Shown here piece by piece: positions 61,241 through 64,000 of a stretch of 64,000 nt of DNA (positions within the stretch are counted from its first letter, which is position 1; every line of letters starts with the position of its first letter). A model generated the notes under the pieces. It worked only from the letters and a program-made list of their open reading frames with translations, had not been told where the DNA came from and did no database searches. Location of the stretch: positions 49,138,461-49,202,460 of the forward strand of contig NW_023998415.1 of the NCBI RefSeq assembly GCF_014805625.2, read 5' to 3'. The DNA comes from Glossina fuscipes (lineage: Eukaryota; Arthropoda; Insecta; Diptera; Glossinidae). Made by a program: the position numbers and the translations under genes.

Positions 61241-63889
61241 GTACGATACCACATCGTAGACATTCATAATTATTAATATTATTAATCAATACTGTATTGG
61301 ACCTTATTTTTCTTATAACCATCTTCCGGGTACAAGTTTTGGGATAGATTCTTTATCAACCTGTAGTATGCGGCGATCACTATAGTATGGCACTTGTTGC
61401 TTTCTTCCCTATCGAATAATTTTGCTGATAGCGAAATACATGGTAATGGGAAGGGCCAAAATCGGACGAGTGCGGCAGATGCTGGTCGTTTTTCTATTTC
61501 AATTCCCTACGGTTATGATTATGAAGTGATTTCTATTGGAGTTGATGGCAAGCCGAAGCTTGCTTGCCTATCTTCTGTTTGCTAATCGACATATGAAAGA
61601 GTTGACGATGGATTATTATCTGCTGGCTCATGGAAACAACCCAAACTTGTTGCTTCGGCTAAAATGTCTTAAAAGTCGTTTCAAAGTCGATTTCGATAAC
61701 TTTTTAAAGCTTACTAAGACTTAGCAAGAGTTAGCAAGAGATAGGACACAAATGTTGTTGAGAAGTGTTGTTTTCCACTTAAAATGCAACAATTATTTTC
61801 CCCTTCTCAGCAACGCATATGCAGTTCTCCCTTTTCAGTTTCCATGATGAAAATTGAACTCTTTGAAGGTTATTTTATAATTAGAATTACATAATACGAT
61901 TATGGAAATTTCCCGAGTCCACTTTGCAAATCGAGCAAAGGGAATTTTTTGTTCCAATTTCGAGGAAATTCATTGCGTTTGCGAAAGAAAGGCATAAGCA
62001 ATCTTTTCAATCATAAATATGTTAATAGAAATATTATTATATATATGTATATATATATACATATACAATTTAATTTGAAAGTATAAGCGATAAACGGGAT
62101 TATGGCTGAAAACTCATAATAAAATTAATAATAGAAAAATAGAATATAAATAAATATTTAGTAAACGAGAATTCATTAACTCGCATGTAAATGTAATTCT
62201 AATGGAGCGTTTGTTTTTCCGCTGCGTAGGGCTGCTAGGCTGAATATTTCGTCAGACTTATCATACGATCGGACAACGTTGCGAAATCTAAAAATTGCGA
62301 TAAAATTTAATAATATATAAAATGAAACGAAATAAACGAATAGGTTTTACGTGTGCGTATATGCAGTGCATATGGTATATGCGTGTTTATCTATTTGTGT
62401 GTTTGTATACGCTCATACGCTTGTGGATTTGTATATATCCCAGGCGGTATTTAAATGTCCATTAAAATACACAAATTTACTAATAATTTTAATTAACATT
62501 TTAGCAACAAAGGTATTTTATGCGTAGTTATACTTTAGAATACACGAACGTGAGCTCAGGTCTACGATAAAACGATCAGATAATAATCATTAAATAAGTT
62601 TATAAAAATGTTACACACGCAAAACATTCGAGAGGAAAAATGTTTGCTAAATAATTTTGTCGACGAACAACGAGGGATTGTCGCCAGTGTACTCAATCGA
62701 ACTTGCAAACAACAATAATATATATATATATACATATGTATAGAAATAATTTCATATATATTTATATGGTGGAAGTGTTTGTTTGTGCTCAGTTATATAT
62801 ATGTATATCATCAGTATATTGTTATGTTGCAATGATTTGTATTTTAGCAAATATTTAATTTATTTCCATGCTTAACTATAAATCTCCGCATCCTAACTTA
62901 ACTACCGATTTAATAAAGAGCTAATAGTAAAACATATTGTTTTTGTTTTAGTTGTTGACTGTACTTAATTTTTATAAAATATTCATGATAAATGAATTTA
63001 ATATTTTTTTTGTTTTTTTTTTTTTGTTTGTTTAATTTGACATAAGCCTAGATTGATTTTCTCTTTCTATTCTCAAGCTAACCTCATCAATCAGCGGACG
63101 CAGCATTCGCTACTGTTCGTCAGGGTTACTATGACTTTTCGGTAACAAATTTTATAAACGCATGCAAATGTATGCAAATGCAATAATAACAATGACAAAA
63201 TAATGAGTCAACGCATATATCGAAATATGTTAGATTTATGTATATGCATGCATGTATATGCATCACATATAGGCGCACATAATACGCACATCTATGCTCA
63301 CAAACAAACAAACAAACAAACAAACACGCTTAGACATTTATTTAGCTGAGGGAATTGAATTTGTTTATGGGCCTGTTGCTAACAAGCTTAGCGACGGCCT
63401 AACAAATGTCATTATCATTAGTAATGCTGTAGCAGCACAATCGTCATTATTGTAATGCTGTTAATGATAAAGGCCGCAATGATTATTTACATTCAAAAGA
63501 ACCAACATGGTGAGCAAATGTTTATAATAACCAAAACTAAACCACCAATTTTGTGATACCGCTAATAGCGATTTGTTTAGTAAGATAAAGGACAGATTAA
63601 ACGGATTAGGAGAGTAAGTCAAAGAGACCGATTTACATACGAAACTAAGTAAATATTAAATAAACTATGCATCTACGCGTACAATCTGCATTTCAACTAT
63701 TAAAATCGTCTCAAATTTCAATTCTTTAATGAAAAGTAGTCGAGTAGACGCGGTTAGTCGAGTCGAATCGCCTTGAAGTGAACTTGAAGTAAGTGTAAAT
63801 CGTTTCCTGACTTTGCTTAAACACTACAACAGTCCGCGATCAACCATTACAGAAATCACATCGCATACATGCTATGAAAATTCGTGTAA
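61241..63889. other. AT-rich non-coding stretch, no gene seen
   Basis: Small AGTTAGCAAGAG tandem at 61713-61741, TATA/TATG-rich patches at 62038-62066 and 62718-62740, poly-T at 63013-63025, CAAA tandem at 63301-63326, and clustered TAGTCGAGT units at 63738-63765. Short frames at 61394-61724 match nothing. Confidence 0.6.
63301..63326. repeat. CAAA microsatellite
   Basis: Six and a half CAAA units. Confidence 0.96.
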
Positions 63890-64000
63890 CAACTTATGTG
63901 GATAGCGGTTGAAAATGGTGGTCACATCTGACTTATTTCCAATAGGGTTAGTCCTGGCGACAAGACACGGCACTATACCAAATTTCATCAAAATATCCTA
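63890..64000 (+). repeat. Dispersed repeat with TACCC palindromic ends, copy 3 (cut by window edge)
   Basis: The last bases, ACCAAATTTCATCAAAATAT near 63979-63998, repeat the central phrase of the repeat family at 17.8 and 38.6 kb. Upstream, a GC-richer stretch (GTGGATAGCGGTTGAAAATG, GGTTAGTCCTGGCGACAAG) has the character of that family but no exact counterpart. The expected tail would lie outside the window, so assignment rests on a short phrase. Confidence 0.45.

Noticed and set aside
1..64000. CRISPR array, operon, or bacterial insert
   Set aside because: No regularly spaced direct repeats with unique spacers, no long frames and no change to bacterial coding density anywhere.

Overview
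This window is AT-rich, low-complexity, non-coding eukaryotic DNA, most likely one intergenic or large-intron block from a higher fly (Diptera, Schizophora; a tephritid, tsetse or calyptrate would all fit). The support is the dense TA, TATG, CA/TG, TTG and CT/GA microsatellites, long poly-A/poly-T runs, decayed mariner transposons, a tRNA-derived SINE family, a Jockey-type reverse transcriptase scrap, and a scaffold gap of exactly 400 N. The taxon is an inference; no host gene is present to fix it. Nothing looks prokaryotic: there are no operons, ribosome-binding-site/start pairs, rRNA, intact tRNA genes or CRISPR arrays.

No protein-coding gene or exon can be supported. The longest gap-free open frame is 126 codons (39379-39759, minus strand) and matches no family I recognise. 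Most other open frames are microsatellite translations, overlapping shadows or chance. What can be recognised is the repeat and mobile-element content.

Layout: 1-17 kb is unique-looking AT-rich DNA with microsatellites and an 11-bp-arm palindrome at 14.5 kb. At 17.2-18.0 kb lies a dispersed repeat with a TACCC palindromic tail; related copies are at 38.4-38.8 kb (opposite strand) and at the right edge of the window. SINE copies sit at 19.4 kb (-), 23.6 kb (+), 51.1 kb (-, body only) and 56.0 kb (-). A dead irritans-type mariner occupies 28.6-29.4 kb. From 40.8 to 43.4 kb there is a solo mariner-end-like sequence, one copy of a GC-richer interspersed repeat (its inverted partner is at 54.1-54.4 kb), and a dead mellifera/cecropia-like mariner. 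A Jockey-type RT remnant is at 46.8 kb and a third mariner fossil at 58.6-58.9 kb. The gap is at 54879-55278. The last 5 kb is microsatellite-rich with one GC-richer island at 61.0-61.2 kb.

There are no genes here that work together. The window records several independent waves of transposon insertion followed by long neutral decay. I did not find a previously undescribed biological system. The observations most worth following are the SINE family and the two uncharacterised repeat families carrying inverted-repeat structures.
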